Shown: piece after piece, positions 43,801-52,587 of the stretch
Layout: each line of letters begins with the position of its first letter
Position numbering within the stretch: position 1 is the stretch's first letter
Assembly: GCF_000429105.1 (NCBI RefSeq)
Contig: NZ_AUBF01000006.1
Span: 1 to 64,000, forward strand
From: Schaalia suimastitidis DSM 15538
Lineage (GTDB): Bacteria; Actinomycetota; Actinomycetes; Actinomycetales; Actinomycetaceae
Direction: 5' to 3'
Length of the DNA: 64,000 nt
Made by a program: the position numbers and the translations under genes
Notes under the pieces: generated by a model
The model's database searches: none
What the model was told of the DNA's origin: nothing
The model's input: only the letters and a program-made list of their open reading frames with translations

Positions 43801-45300
43801 TGGCGTGTTTTCGGTGTGTGCCATAAATCCGGTCCCCGGCTCACCGGTCGTACCGGCGTAGACACGTGCTGTGATGCGGCCGGGAGTGACAAGGCCGTTG
43901 ACGTAGTCAATGAGTGGCAGCGCGGAATCTGGCAGGTTACCTGAGTATGCGGGCCAGTAGTTCATCTGGAGGTTGACGTTCATGTGGTAGTCCGCCCGCC
44001 AGGGGTTCTCGCCGTTAACGTCTTTAGAGCAGGCTGCCCATAGGCCTTGGAGGTTGGCGGGCAGTTGACTTGTTGATCGGGACGAGGAGACAAGGAGGTA
44101 GCGTCCGTACTGGTGGACGAGGTTTTCTAGGTGGCGGTTTTGGGCGGGGGTATTGCGGTTGGCTTTGTAGCCTGCAAGTAGCGCATCGGTTGCTTGGCCG
44201 CCGTCGTTGCCTTTGAGGTCGAGGCGCTGGGCGCTCATTTGCGTGACAAAGTCTTCTGCGTGGTGTTCTTTGACGGTGTCGTAGCCAGCGCGAGCAGCGG
44301 TATCGACACGCTCATTGACACGTTGAGCTAGTTCTTCGGCTGTTTCGCCGTTGCGGTAGTTGGGGTGAATATTTTTGTAGTCGGTGGCTGCCGCCAGGTA
44401 AAAGGTCACAGATTGCGCACCTGTGACGTTGATTTTCTTCGCGTTGTCGTCAACGGTGGCACTGCCGCCGTCAACTTCGACACGGAGATGAGCGTTGTAT
44501 TTCAGTCCGTTGTTGTGCAAGGCGCCCGCGACGGTGATGCTGTCGGGACGTACAGTCGTCACTTCGTTATTTTGTGCCGCATTTTGCAGTGTCGGCAAGG
44601 TGATACCCACATTGACGCTGCCGCCTTGGGCCGTGAGGCGTCCTGCGATGACATTATGCGGGTGGGACGAGAAGTATTCGCGCGTATATGTCACCCCGTC
44701 TTTTTCAAATGAGACATTCGCGATGCCGTGGTCGAGGTCGAGGTCACGGACGTAGTTGGTGGCCCCAGTAATGCCCTGGTCGAGGCGGAGTTTGCCAAAG
44801 GCTTGATAGCCGCCGTATTCGTTGGAGCGGTTATGCCCGCCAACGAGGTTGCGTGTGCCTGTGGTGGCTGCCGCTTGACTGTTACCTTCTTCGAAGAGGC
44901 GTTGCACGTCGCGCAGGGTGGCGCCGTTACGTCCGTGTGTGACGGAGTTTCCTCCGTCGAAGGTTGGGGTGGAGCCTGGTCCGCCGGTCCACAGGGTTTT
45001 TTCGTTAATCAGCAGTTCTTCGATGCCGGTTTCACCGTAGATGGTGGCGCCGAGGTCGCCGTTGCCGATGGGGAGTGTCGTTTGCTGCCATCGGTTGTCA
45101 CATTGTCCGGATCCTGCTGACAGCGTCAGTGTGGTTGCCGAGGCGGGTTGGGCATACCACAGGCGCATGTCGCTACTGCCGTCGGCAGCTTCGGCGACTT
45201 CTTGAAAAGCGCCGACTGACAGCAGTGGAGTAAGGGCGAGGCTCAGCCCGGCTCCTAACGCAACGAGGCGTCGCGGGAGCGGCGTTGTCGTCGTTCTCAT
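40873..45300 (-). CDS. Cell-wall-anchored multidomain GH95 alpha-L-fucosidase
   Basis: This 1475-residue exported enzyme begins with a signal peptide. Residues about 30-770 form a GH95 catalytic module, including [15 protein letters not shown] (the N-x-N catalytic element) and [11 protein letters not shown] (catalytic-base region). Then come a NEW3/NPCBM-associated domain (about 855-935), an F5/8 type C carbohydrate-binding domain (about 950-1070), two ~70-residue repeats (each with 'Y-T-V-x-x-x-V-V-T-G-T-V') and an Ig-like domain (about 1265-1350). The C-terminus has LAKTG at 1443-1447, a hydrophobic helix and RR, a sortase signal with Ala replacing Pro. GH95 enzymes split alpha-1,2-linked fucose from glycans or galactose from plant glycans. 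ATG at 45300 follows GGAG. Confidence 0.9.
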   Translation of the reverse strand: MRTTTTPLPRRLVALGAGLSLALTPLLSVGAFQEVAEAADGSSDMRLWYAQPASATTLTLSAGSGQCDNRWQQTTLPIGNGDLGATIYGETGIEELLINEKTLWTGGPGSTPTFDGGNSVTHGRNGATLRDVQRLFEEGNSQAAATTGTRNLVGGHNRSNEYGGYQAFGKLRLDQGITGATNYVRDLDLDHGIANVSFEKDGVTYTREYFSSHPHNVIAGRLTAQGGSVNVGITLPTLQNAAQNNEVTTVRPDSITVAGALHNNGLKYNAHLRVEVDGGSATVDDNAKKINVTGAQSVTFYLAAATDYKNIHPNYRNGETAEELAQRVNERVDTAARAGYDTVKEHHAEDFVTQMSAQRLDLKGNDGGQATDALLAGYKANRNTPAQNRHLENLVHQYGRYLLVSSSRSTSQLPANLQGLWAACSKDVNGENPWRADYHMNVNLQMNYWPAYSGNLPDSALPLIDYVNGLVTPGRITARVYAGTTGEPGTGFMAHTENTPYGWTTPGYQFSWGWSPAAVPWILQNVYEYYEFTGNTTVLRDQIYPLLKESATLYTEKLLHRSTDVYGEQRLVSSPAYSPEHGPTTDGNVYEQVLIWQLFNDLIEAANALGVDQNLVGNVDACTVENWSKDWNNEGAFVNADANRTWACTLSLLKPIKVGDSGQIKEWYHEGALGSDNNGNRIQSFQSGHRHLSHMLGLFPGDLITADQPEFMNAAIVSLTERGTNSTGWGLAQRLASWARTGEGERAYELVNSLMRNGMYPNLFDSHPPFQIDGNFGYTAGVNEMLLQSNATYVASDGERYANYMNILPALPSAWSEGSIHGLRARGNFEVDMDWVGGSLTKLKVLSYDGGQATLSFPHAANASVRDSDGNTVDITVLDDTHITFPTVAGKSYALSGFPTLRADIVASTTSISGNLTSQITVNVHNVGDGVLNDVVVAGPTRTAGWTMDTRSQTIDEVPAGQSRSVTFQVGTDWAIGDKTFPFNVTSGTQRVELSVALTATCGQLTTPQIHQASSEHTEIEPTGMVKAVDGDAATFWHSAWTSAGPHWISVQLPEATDICGFAYTARTTGGSTNGRVNAYEIHVSADGVNWGDAVSTGNFTTAAGAQIVPLNTNAKYLRLSGISRHAPGAGNMTVAEIGVITGAVKAQPTAVTPIEPEWNDTDHAYTIPTVEGVTYTVNGEVVTGTVAATETGTVTVVAVPHDGYYIPDEAPIDFSHRFVLETQVTPLEPTWNDDAKSYTIHHVEGVIYTVDDVVVTGTVKVAPPASITVTAAPANGYVFADDAVTSWTHGFAADPAQPSDPAQPPIDTPDPDQGGGNPMPVFDLGASELIAGQPIRITLNGLTPGDEVILEAHSDPLHIATLTVPASGTVSLVWNVPADFPAGQHHIVAKGSFGQVRIPVTVKASDATESGSQTDTGTAGTKDTSSVGSQKTTKISTVRSALAKTGSDGIMLLTCAMLLATAGAVTMKVRRQDH

Positions 45301-45344
45301 AACAGGGACTCCATTGTCGATTGTGTTCAATTCGATGGGCATTC

Positions 45345-45358
45345 GCGCAACATTGCGC
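45345..45358. promoter_or_regulatory. Palindrome upstream of the GH95 gene
   Basis: GCGCAACATTGCGC is a 6-bp-arm palindrome 45 bases before the GH95 start, in a 315-base gene-free region. It is a candidate operator; no regulator gene adjoins it. Nothing else convincing is seen between 45301 and 45615. Confidence 0.35.
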
Positions 45359-45615
45359 ACTCCTTGATCGTAACTGCCACAGCTTCACCATTTCAAGCCC
45401 CAATTTCACACGGGTCTACGAATAGAAGATTGTCGCCAACGTGAGTCCTTTACGACTGGACGAGGCCTCAGCGCGGTCAGCTTCAGCTACCTCACGTTAC
45501 GGGTACGTATCCTTCGCGACTGGATAACGCATGGCCCCTCGGCGATATGACAAGCATCTGCGCACGGTTCCCGCTAGGCTCGTATGTGTCACCTATACCT
45601 GTTTGGGAGTTCACC

Positions 45616-46308
45616 ATGTCAGATCTTTGCCCGTCATCAGCCTGCCAAGCAGTGCGGGAAACCCTCAACGACCAACCACAGGCATTAACGAATGCCGGCA
45701 TTGATGCCGCCTTGACCTTTGCTTGGTACGCCATGCCTGACTTCATCCGCTCACGCGCACTTCGAACAGTGGCAAAGACCGGGCTTCTGGGCCTTTATGT
45801 GGCGCGCAATACAAAGGATCTCAGCGTGATGCTGACCGAGGAAGGCACCTGGGAAGACTTCGAGATGGCTATGGCCGACGACGAAGGTGTGGCTGCCAAT
45901 GATCAGGGTCTGTCTAAGGACGCCACCGTTGACCTGGGCATTGATGACCTTAGTGTTGATGCCGACGACTCACTTGTCGACGCACACGGTGACGACTCTT
46001 GTGACACAGCCTGTTGCGGTGGGCAAGATGGTTGTGGTTGCGTCGTTGACCCCAGCGCTCACAGTATTCCTTTGATTGCTGCAGCCGTTGGTATTACCGC
46101 GGGTACTGTCGCGGTCACAGTCGCCTGCGAAAAGTGGCTGTTTGGCCGAGGCGAACGCGCCCGCACCGCAGGAAAGTCACTGCCTCACCTCAAGCAAGCG
46201 ATTCCTTTGGCGTTCCTGGCTGGCGCTATCTCCTTTGGTGCGGAGGTTCTCCTTCACCGTGCCGAAAAGGAAGATATCTGGGCAGACGAGTACGACGAAC
46301 TCAGCTAA
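45616..46308 (+). CDS. Unknown membrane protein with Asp-rich and Cys-rich middle
   Basis: The 230-residue protein starts with a helical part containing YAMPDFIRSRALRTVAKTGLLGLY. It is followed by an Asp-rich stretch (about 75-125), a Cys cluster (C-D-T-A-C-C-G-G-x-x-G-C-G-C, about 128-143), a membrane helix (about 150-173) and a second hydrophobic helix (about 190-212). The Cys cluster could bind a metal. ATG at 45616 was chosen because it begins the helical part; 23 earlier codons lack protein character. No family recognised. Confidence 0.7.
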   Translation: MSDLCPSSACQAVRETLNDQPQALTNAGIDAALTFAWYAMPDFIRSRALRTVAKTGLLGLYVARNTKDLSVMLTEEGTWEDFEMAMADDEGVAANDQGLSKDATVDLGIDDLSVDADDSLVDAHGDDSCDTACCGGQDGCGCVVDPSAHSIPLIAAAVGITAGTVAVTVACEKWLFGRGERARTAGKSLPHLKQAIPLAFLAGAISFGAEVLLHRAEKEDIWADEYDELS

Positions 46309-46344
46309 GTTTGCGCTACCTGGTGTGACACTGCCTTCCTTGTT

Positions 46345-47401
<1,057 letters not shown>

Positions 47402-47406
47402 GCTTC

Positions 47407-47450
47407 ATTGGGCACGGTCGGCTTTGGGTGTGCCCAATCCTGACCGTGCC
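47407..47450 (+). terminator. Terminator after nrdF with two alternative hairpins
   Basis: GGCACGGTC (47411-47419) pairs with GACCGTGCC (47442-47450) and is followed by TTGTCTTG. A second 9-bp pairing, ATTGGGCAC (47407-47415) with GTGCCCAAT (47430-47438), overlaps the first and excludes it. Confidence 0.7.
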
Positions 47451-47553
47451 TTGTCTTGAGCGCGCGTACGCCCAGCAGAGGACAAAGGCGCCGACCCGCA
47501 GTGGGAGCAATCGGCACCACCCGCCAACACAACACCTACTAAGGAGTAACCTG

Positions 47554-47868
47554 ATGCTCGTTATCACCACACCTACGATCGAAGGACATCCCATCACGCG
47601 ATACCTGGGCATGGTGTCAGGCGAAACAATCGCAGGGGTGAATTTCCTCAAAGACATTGGCGCTGGGCTGCGCAACCTTGTGGGCGGACGCGCAGAATCC
47701 TATGAGCGCGAAATGCGTGACGCCTCCATTGCTGCCGTTAACGAGATGTGTGGCCGTGCGGCACAAATGGGTGCCAACGCGGTTGTCGGCGTGAAAGTTG
47801 ATTACTTTACAGTGGGCGACGGTTCTATGCTTGCCGCCTGCGCAACCGGCACAGCTGTGCAAATCTAG
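47554..47868 (+). CDS. YbjQ-family (UPF0145) heavy-metal-binding-type protein
   Basis: This 104-residue cytosolic protein matches the YbjQ/UPF0145 family: LVITTPTIEGHPITRYLGMV, then GETIAGVNFLKDIGAGLRN, the long helix REMRDASIAAVNEMCGRAAQ and NAVVGVKVDYFTVG. Members form a pentameric beta-alpha-beta fold related to dodecin-like and metal-binding proteins; the role is unknown. AAGGAG lies 8 bases before ATG 47554. Confidence 0.9.
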   Translation: MLVITTPTIEGHPITRYLGMVSGETIAGVNFLKDIGAGLRNLVGGRAESYEREMRDASIAAVNEMCGRAAQMGANAVVGVKVDYFTVGDGSMLAACATGTAVQI

Positions 47869-47910
47869 CGTCTGCCGCGCAAATACGTCACGTAACGAAA
47901 GGGTGCCATT

Positions 47911-48690
47911 ATGTTCCCTACACCTGAATCCTGGACCGCGTGGCGCCGCGAGCGCACCGAAACACTGTCGCAGCCTCACGGTTGGCTTTCCCTCACTTCA
48001 CTTACCTGGCTGAGTAACGCGCCGACGACACTGCCCAATTTTCCGGGCCAGTGGCGAGTTGAAGGCACTGGCCCACACACCGTAACGGCACTTTTTGACA
48101 AGGCAGATCAGGTACATGACGCCGACGGTGCGGTCAGCACGTCTTATGTCATCACCCTCAGTCCTGGTAGTTCCACCATGGACCTTACGTGGGGTGAATC
48201 TCGCGCAGAAGTCGCCCAACGAGGCGACGGCGTAATTGTGCGCATCCGCGACCCTCGTGCGCCTCGTCTATCCACTTTTTCCGGTGTGCCGTGCTGGGAT
48301 TTTGACTCCTCCTGGGTGTGCTCAGCAATCACGACCTGGGAAGATGCCACGCCGGTTGAGGTTTCTTCTGCGCAACCTGGACTGCGTTCGCGCCTCATGC
48401 GCGTTGGCAGCACTGCGGTAGCGCTTCCTAACGGTTCCACCGCCACACTGATGGTGACTGGAGAACGTGACGACGCCTCAGTAATCTTTCATGACCTGAC
48501 CAACGGGGTGGATACCCCCGATTGGCGTGTGGCGCCAATCATCGAGGCTGATTCGCGCACCTGGGTGGATTTCACGCGCTCGACAGTATTTCCTGCACAT
48601 TTTTCGCCCTTTGGTACCTGCCCGATGCCTCCCGCAGGTAATTGTGTGGACATGAGAGTCGAAGCGGGTGAGAAAACGCCTCTCCCCTGA
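47911..48690 (+). CDS. DUF1684 protein
   Basis: The 259-residue protein matches DUF1684: WTAWRRERTETLSQPHGWLSLTSLTWL at the N-terminus, a beta-rich middle with VRIRDPRAPRLSTFSGVPCWDFD, and the family's C-terminal VDFTRSTVFPAHFSPFGTCPMPPAGN. No signal peptide. Function of the family is unknown. ATG at 47911 follows AAAGGG; the gene lies 42 bases after the YbjQ gene, so both may be one unit. Confidence 0.88.
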   Translation: MFPTPESWTAWRRERTETLSQPHGWLSLTSLTWLSNAPTTLPNFPGQWRVEGTGPHTVTALFDKADQVHDADGAVSTSYVITLSPGSSTMDLTWGESRAEVAQRGDGVIVRIRDPRAPRLSTFSGVPCWDFDSSWVCSAITTWEDATPVEVSSAQPGLRSRLMRVGSTAVALPNGSTATLMVTGERDDASVIFHDLTNGVDTPDWRVAPIIEADSRTWVDFTRSTVFPAHFSPFGTCPMPPAGNCVDMRVEAGEKTPLP

Positions 48691-48751
48691 GCAATGGCGG
48701 TGCAGGCCAGCAGCACACCCACACCCACACCCATTTTGTCATCACATGGAG

Positions 48752-48841
48752 TGGAAAACTCTTAACATAGATCGTAAGATTCTTTCGGGGTGCTCACGCG
48801 TCCCATTCGTCTAGACACGAGGGAGTGCCTCTATGTTAAGA
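48752..48841 (+). promoter_or_regulatory. iolG promoter candidate and inverted repeat over its start codon
   Basis: TGGAAA (48752-48757) and TAAGAT (48775-48780) are 17 bases apart and may be the promoter. TCTTAACAT (48760-48768), inside this spacer, is the exact inverse complement of ATGTTAAGA (48833-48841), which contains the iolG start codon. The pair may be two operator half-sites or chance. Confidence 0.4.
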
Positions 48842-49822
48842 ATCGGCCTAATTGGCGCAGGCCGCATCGGCCAAGTCCACGCTCGTTCCGTTGCCGCACA
48901 CCCGGAGGCAACCCTTTCAGTCGTCGCCGACGTATATGCTGACGGCGCGCAGAAAGTCGCAGCCGCATACGGTGCTCGCGCAACAGCCGACGTGGATTCA
49001 GTGTTCACCGCCGACGATGTTGACGCTGTCATTATCTGTTCGCCCACGCCATTGCATGTGCCACATATCTTGGCAGCCGCACGCGCAGGTAAACCCGCAT
49101 TGTGCGAAAAACCCGTGGCAATGGAAACAGCAGCCGTCGAGCAACTCCGCAAGGACCTTGAAGGCCTCAACCCGGTCGTGATGCTTGGTTTTAATCGCCG
49201 ATTCGACCCGTCATTCAAAGCCATACATGACGCGGTTGAGGCAGGAAAAATCGGCACTCTCGAACAGCTCACCATTATTTCACGTGACCCCGCCGCACCA
49301 CCGAAGGAATATATTGCAGTCTCAGGTGGCATTTTCAAAGATATGACCATCCACGATTTCGACATGGCTCGCTACTTCCTCGGCGATATCGTGTCAGTAT
49401 CTGCCATGGGCCTTAACCTTGACCCAGCCCTAGCCGACACCGGCGATTTTGATGGGGCAGTCATCACCCTAGTCAACAGCGACGGCAAGTGCGCTACGAT
49501 CACCAATTCTCGCCACTGCGCCACCGGATACGACCAACGCCTAGAAGCATTCGGTACCGAAGGCGCGCTATTTGCTGACAATGTGCGACCCACCACCGTT
49601 CGCTACTCGTCAGCACAGGCAAGTGACGCACTTGATCCCTACCTCGATTTCTTCCTCGAACGCTACGAGGCAGCCTATTCCAACGAATTGTCAGAATTCG
49701 TGTTGGCAATCAGCCAGGGACGTCGCCCTACGCCCGATATTGAGGACGGCGCAGCAGCACTACGTATTGCCGAGGCGGCAGCAGCCTCAGCTCAAAGCGG
49801 GACCGTCATCCGCCTCGACTAG
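48833..49822 (+). CDS. iolG: Inositol 2-dehydrogenase
   Basis: The 329-residue protein is a Gfo/Idh/MocA dehydrogenase with a Rossmann start, LRIGLIGAGRIGQVHARSV, the catalytic Lys in CEKPVAME (about 93) and the Asp/His pair in DMTIHDFDMARYF (about 170-182). This matches IolG, which oxidises myo-inositol to scyllo-inosose with NAD, the first step of inositol breakdown. It faces the other iol genes and converges on iolE. A GAGGGAG ribosome-binding site precedes ATG. Confidence 0.92.
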   Translation: MLRIGLIGAGRIGQVHARSVAAHPEATLSVVADVYADGAQKVAAAYGARATADVDSVFTADDVDAVIICSPTPLHVPHILAAARAGKPALCEKPVAMETAAVEQLRKDLEGLNPVVMLGFNRRFDPSFKAIHDAVEAGKIGTLEQLTIISRDPAAPPKEYIAVSGGIFKDMTIHDFDMARYFLGDIVSVSAMGLNLDPALADTGDFDGAVITLVNSDGKCATITNSRHCATGYDQRLEAFGTEGALFADNVRPTTVRYSSAQASDALDPYLDFFLERYEAAYSNELSEFVLAISQGRRPTPDIEDGAAALRIAEAAAASAQSGTVIRLD

Positions 49823-49847
49823 CCCTATTTATCCCCAGCGCAATAAG

Positions 49848-49885
49848 CAAGAGAGCGGATGGCCACAATGCCTTCCGCTCTCTTG
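49848..49885. terminator. Bidirectional hairpin between iolG and iolE
   Basis: CAAGAGAGCGGA (49848-49859) and TCCGCTCTCTTG (49874-49885) form a 12-bp perfect stem between the two convergent genes. Confidence 0.8.
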
Positions 49886-49913
49886 TCGTCTGTGCCGTTT
49901 ACCTTCCCGAGCG

Positions 49914-50801
49914 TTACAACCCGAGGCTATCGTGCAGTGTCTTGCGTGCGAGCTTGGCATACTCCAAAGGATTGGCCAATGCTGGATCTTGCTCTGCCTC
50001 GACCATAAACCATCCGTCATAGTCGGATTCGACAACTGGACGCAGCAGCGTCGCAAAATCTGTTTCCCCGTCCCCAGGTACCGTGAATGCACCGTGAAGG
50101 ACTGCGTCAAGGAATGACCAACCCTGCTCACGCGCCTGTTCAACAACTGCGGGACGAATATCCTTCAGGTGCATATGCCCGATACGTGGCAGATACTGTG
50201 CGATCACGTCGGCGGTGTTTTCGCCAGAAAACAGCAGGTGCCCATTGTCGACCAGCAGAAGGAGCGCATCAGGATCGGTCATTTCCATCAGACGGTCGAT
50301 CTCGGCGCGCGTTTGTACACCTGTGCCCATGTGATGGTGGTAGGCCAGCCGCAGGCCTTTGTCTTTGGCCAAGCGTCCAAAGCGGTTGAGACCATCCGCC
50401 AAACGCTGCCATTCGTCGTCAGTGAAGGTCGGCTTGTCAGCAAAAACTGATTTGTCGCGCATCCCTTGAATAGAGTGCCCCTGCTCGCAAATATTCACAC
50501 AGTCCGCACCCAAGGCCACCATGTAGTCACAAAATTCAAGGAAACGCTGTTCTTCAACCTCGTAGGTGCCAGTGGTGAGTAAACACCCGTGCCATGCCGC
50601 CGCAATACGGATACCACGCAACTGCAATTCCTTGTTGAGGACCGTCGGATCTTTAGGGTACTTATTGCCAATTTCGGTGCCCTCATACCCTGCCAAGGCG
50701 ACCTCCGACAGGATCTGCTGGTAGGTGGTTTCACCTCCAAGTTCAGGCATGTCGTCATTGGTCCAGGCGATGGGGGCGCAGCCAAGGCGGATGCGGCTCA
50801 T
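49914..50801 (-). CDS. iolE: myo-Inosose-2 dehydratase
   Basis: The 295-residue protein is a TIM-barrel dehydratase of the IolE group: IRLGCAPIAWTNDDMPELGG at the N-terminus, GYEGTEIGNKYP, the metal-binding AYHHHMGTGVQT, LLVDNGHLLFSG and the C-terminal GWFMVEAEQDP. It removes water from scyllo-inosose to give the diketo compound used by IolD. ATG at 50801 follows AAGGAG. It is last of the minus-strand iol genes, 144 bases after iolA with a hairpin between. Confidence 0.94.
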   Translation of the reverse strand: MSRIRLGCAPIAWTNDDMPELGGETTYQQILSEVALAGYEGTEIGNKYPKDPTVLNKELQLRGIRIAAAWHGCLLTTGTYEVEEQRFLEFCDYMVALGADCVNICEQGHSIQGMRDKSVFADKPTFTDDEWQRLADGLNRFGRLAKDKGLRLAYHHHMGTGVQTRAEIDRLMEMTDPDALLLLVDNGHLLFSGENTADVIAQYLPRIGHMHLKDIRPAVVEQAREQGWSFLDAVLHGAFTVPGDGETDFATLLRPVVESDYDGWFMVEAEQDPALANPLEYAKLARKTLHDSLGL

Positions 50802-50897
50802 GGGTTCTCCTTATGTGGGGTGGTGGGGATGGCGACTGTGGGCCGAGGCGGCAACGCATTGCGCGCGTTCTTGGGGCCGTATTGCCGAGGCGGTGGC

Positions 50898-50939
50898 GGC
50901 GAGGCCAGGGAAGGGGTGAGAGCAGGCCCTGGCCTCGCC
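50898..50939 (-). terminator. Hairpin between iolA and iolE
   Basis: A 13-bp perfect stem (GGCGAGGCCAGGG, 50898-50910; CCCTGGCCTCGCC, 50927-50939) lies directly after the iolA stop. It could end or thin out transcription before iolE. Confidence 0.7.
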
Positions 50940-50945
50940 ACGCAC

Positions 50946-52439
50946 CTATTCTTCGCGTTGGAATGACATCGTCGCGCTGTAGGTTTTTTCGGAGGGCCAG
51001 CGCGAGGTGACCGCTTTAGCGCGCGTGTAGAAATGCACGCCTTCTGGGCCGTGGATATGTGTGTCTCCAAGCAGCGATTCTTTCCAGCCGCCGAAAGAGT
51101 AGTAGGCAACCGGGGTAGGGATGGGGACATTCACGCCGACCATGCCTGCGTCCACGTCAAGGGTGAAGCGACGTGCTACGCCACCATCGTTGGTGAAGAT
51201 TGCTGAACCATTGCCGAATTCTGAGGCGTTGACCAGTTCAATGGCAGCCTCATAGGTGTCGGCATGAACGATGGTCAGGACTGGGCCAAATACTTCTTCA
51301 TAGTAAACGGGGGCATCCGTGGGTACCCCATCGAGGATAGTGGGGCCCAGGTAGTGGCCATTTTCGTAGCCGGGTACCACCAAGTGACGTCCGTCCAGGA
51401 CAATATCGCAGCCGCGCTGTTCAGCATCGTCGATCAGTCCGGTGATGCGTTTCTTTGCGGCAGCGTCAATGACGGGTCCCATTTCGACGCCTTCATCCAT
51501 GCCATAACCAACGTGAATCTTTTCGGCGTGGGCTTTGATGCGTTGTGCGAGTTCAGGACCGCAGCCTCCGACGGCAACAACCACAGGCAGAGCCATGCAG
51601 CGTTCTCCAGCGGCACCGAATGCTGCTGCGCTAATGTGTTGAGCCGCAAAATCCAGGTCGCAATCAGGCATGACGATGGCGTGGTTATTGGCTCCGCCAA
51701 GGGCTTGGACACGTTTGCCGTGTGCCACACCGGTGTCTTGCACGATGTGGGCCACGGGGGTTGAGCCAACGAAGGAGATGGCGTCAATACCCGGATGTTG
51801 AAGGATGGCGGTGACCATATCGCGGTTGCCTGATAGGACGTTGAAGATACCGTCCGGTAGCCCTGCTTCTTTGTAGAGCTCGGCTGTGAGGAGGGCTGCG
51901 GACGGGGTGGTGGAGGCGGGTTTTAAAATAAAGGCGTTGCCGGTGGCGATTGCGACAGGGTGCATCCACATGGGCACCATGGCTGGGAAGTTGAAGGGGC
52001 AGATACCTGCAACAACACCGACAGGTTGGCGCATTGTGTGGATGTCAACGCCACTGGCAATGTCGAATGAATGTTCCCCTTTGAGGGCAATATTGATGGC
52101 GGTGGCGAAATCAAGCGTTTCGCGGCCGCGTTGGATTTCGCCGATAGCATCGGAATAATTCTTGCCGTGTTCAGCGACAATCATTTTGGCCATTTCGTCT
52201 TGGTGATCCAAGACAAGCTGACGCATGCGGAACATCACTGCCACACGCTTGGACAACGGTGTGCGTGCCCAGGCTTTTTGGGCTTCGCGGGCGACGGCCA
52301 CCACATGGTCAAGGTCCTCATTGGAGGCTTGAAGAAGCTGCGCTTCGATTTGGCCGGTCCCGGGGTTTTCTACCGCGAAATGGCCAACGGGTTGGCCAGC
52401 GTAGTAGGCACCATTTACCCAATGTTCAATTGTTCTCAT
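50946..52439 (-). CDS. iolA: Methylmalonate-/malonate-semialdehyde dehydrogenase (CoA-acylating)
   Basis: The 497-residue protein is a CoA-acylating aldehyde dehydrogenase of the IolA/MmsA group: IEHWVNGAYYAG, ICPFNFPAMVPMWMHPVAIA, LGGANNHAIVMPD, catalytic Cys in AAGERCMALP and GDTHIHGPEGVHFYTRAKAV at the end. It turns malonate semialdehyde into acetyl-CoA and CO2, the last step of inositol breakdown. Length is normal. A terminator-like hairpin separates it from iolD, so it probably has its own promoter: ATGACA and TACTAT 17 bases apart on the minus strand near 52512-52540. Confidence 0.95.
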   Translation of the reverse strand: MRTIEHWVNGAYYAGQPVGHFAVENPGTGQIEAQLLQASNEDLDHVVAVAREAQKAWARTPLSKRVAVMFRMRQLVLDHQDEMAKMIVAEHGKNYSDAIGEIQRGRETLDFATAINIALKGEHSFDIASGVDIHTMRQPVGVVAGICPFNFPAMVPMWMHPVAIATGNAFILKPASTTPSAALLTAELYKEAGLPDGIFNVLSGNRDMVTAILQHPGIDAISFVGSTPVAHIVQDTGVAHGKRVQALGGANNHAIVMPDCDLDFAAQHISAAAFGAAGERCMALPVVVAVGGCGPELAQRIKAHAEKIHVGYGMDEGVEMGPVIDAAAKKRITGLIDDAEQRGCDIVLDGRHLVVPGYENGHYLGPTILDGVPTDAPVYYEEVFGPVLTIVHADTYEAAIELVNASEFGNGSAIFTNDGGVARRFTLDVDAGMVGVNVPIPTPVAYYSFGGWKESLLGDTHIHGPEGVHFYTRAKAVTSRWPSEKTYSATMSFQREE

Positions 52440-52543
52440 CTTTATGACCGCCTTGTCACCTTTGATTCTTGGAGATTTCGTGCCACAACAGCAACACGCC
52501 TCACTTAATAGTAATATACAGAATCCTATTTGTCATTACATAG

Positions 52544-52576
52544 GTGTGGTCCGGTTGCGCTCAGACCGGACCACAC
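52544..52576 (-). terminator. Hairpin terminator after iolD
   Basis: GTGTGGTCCGGT (52544-52555) and ACCGGACCACAC (52565-52576) form a 12-bp perfect stem 12 bases after the iolD stop. Confidence 0.8.
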
Positions 52577-52587
52577 CCACATCACAA

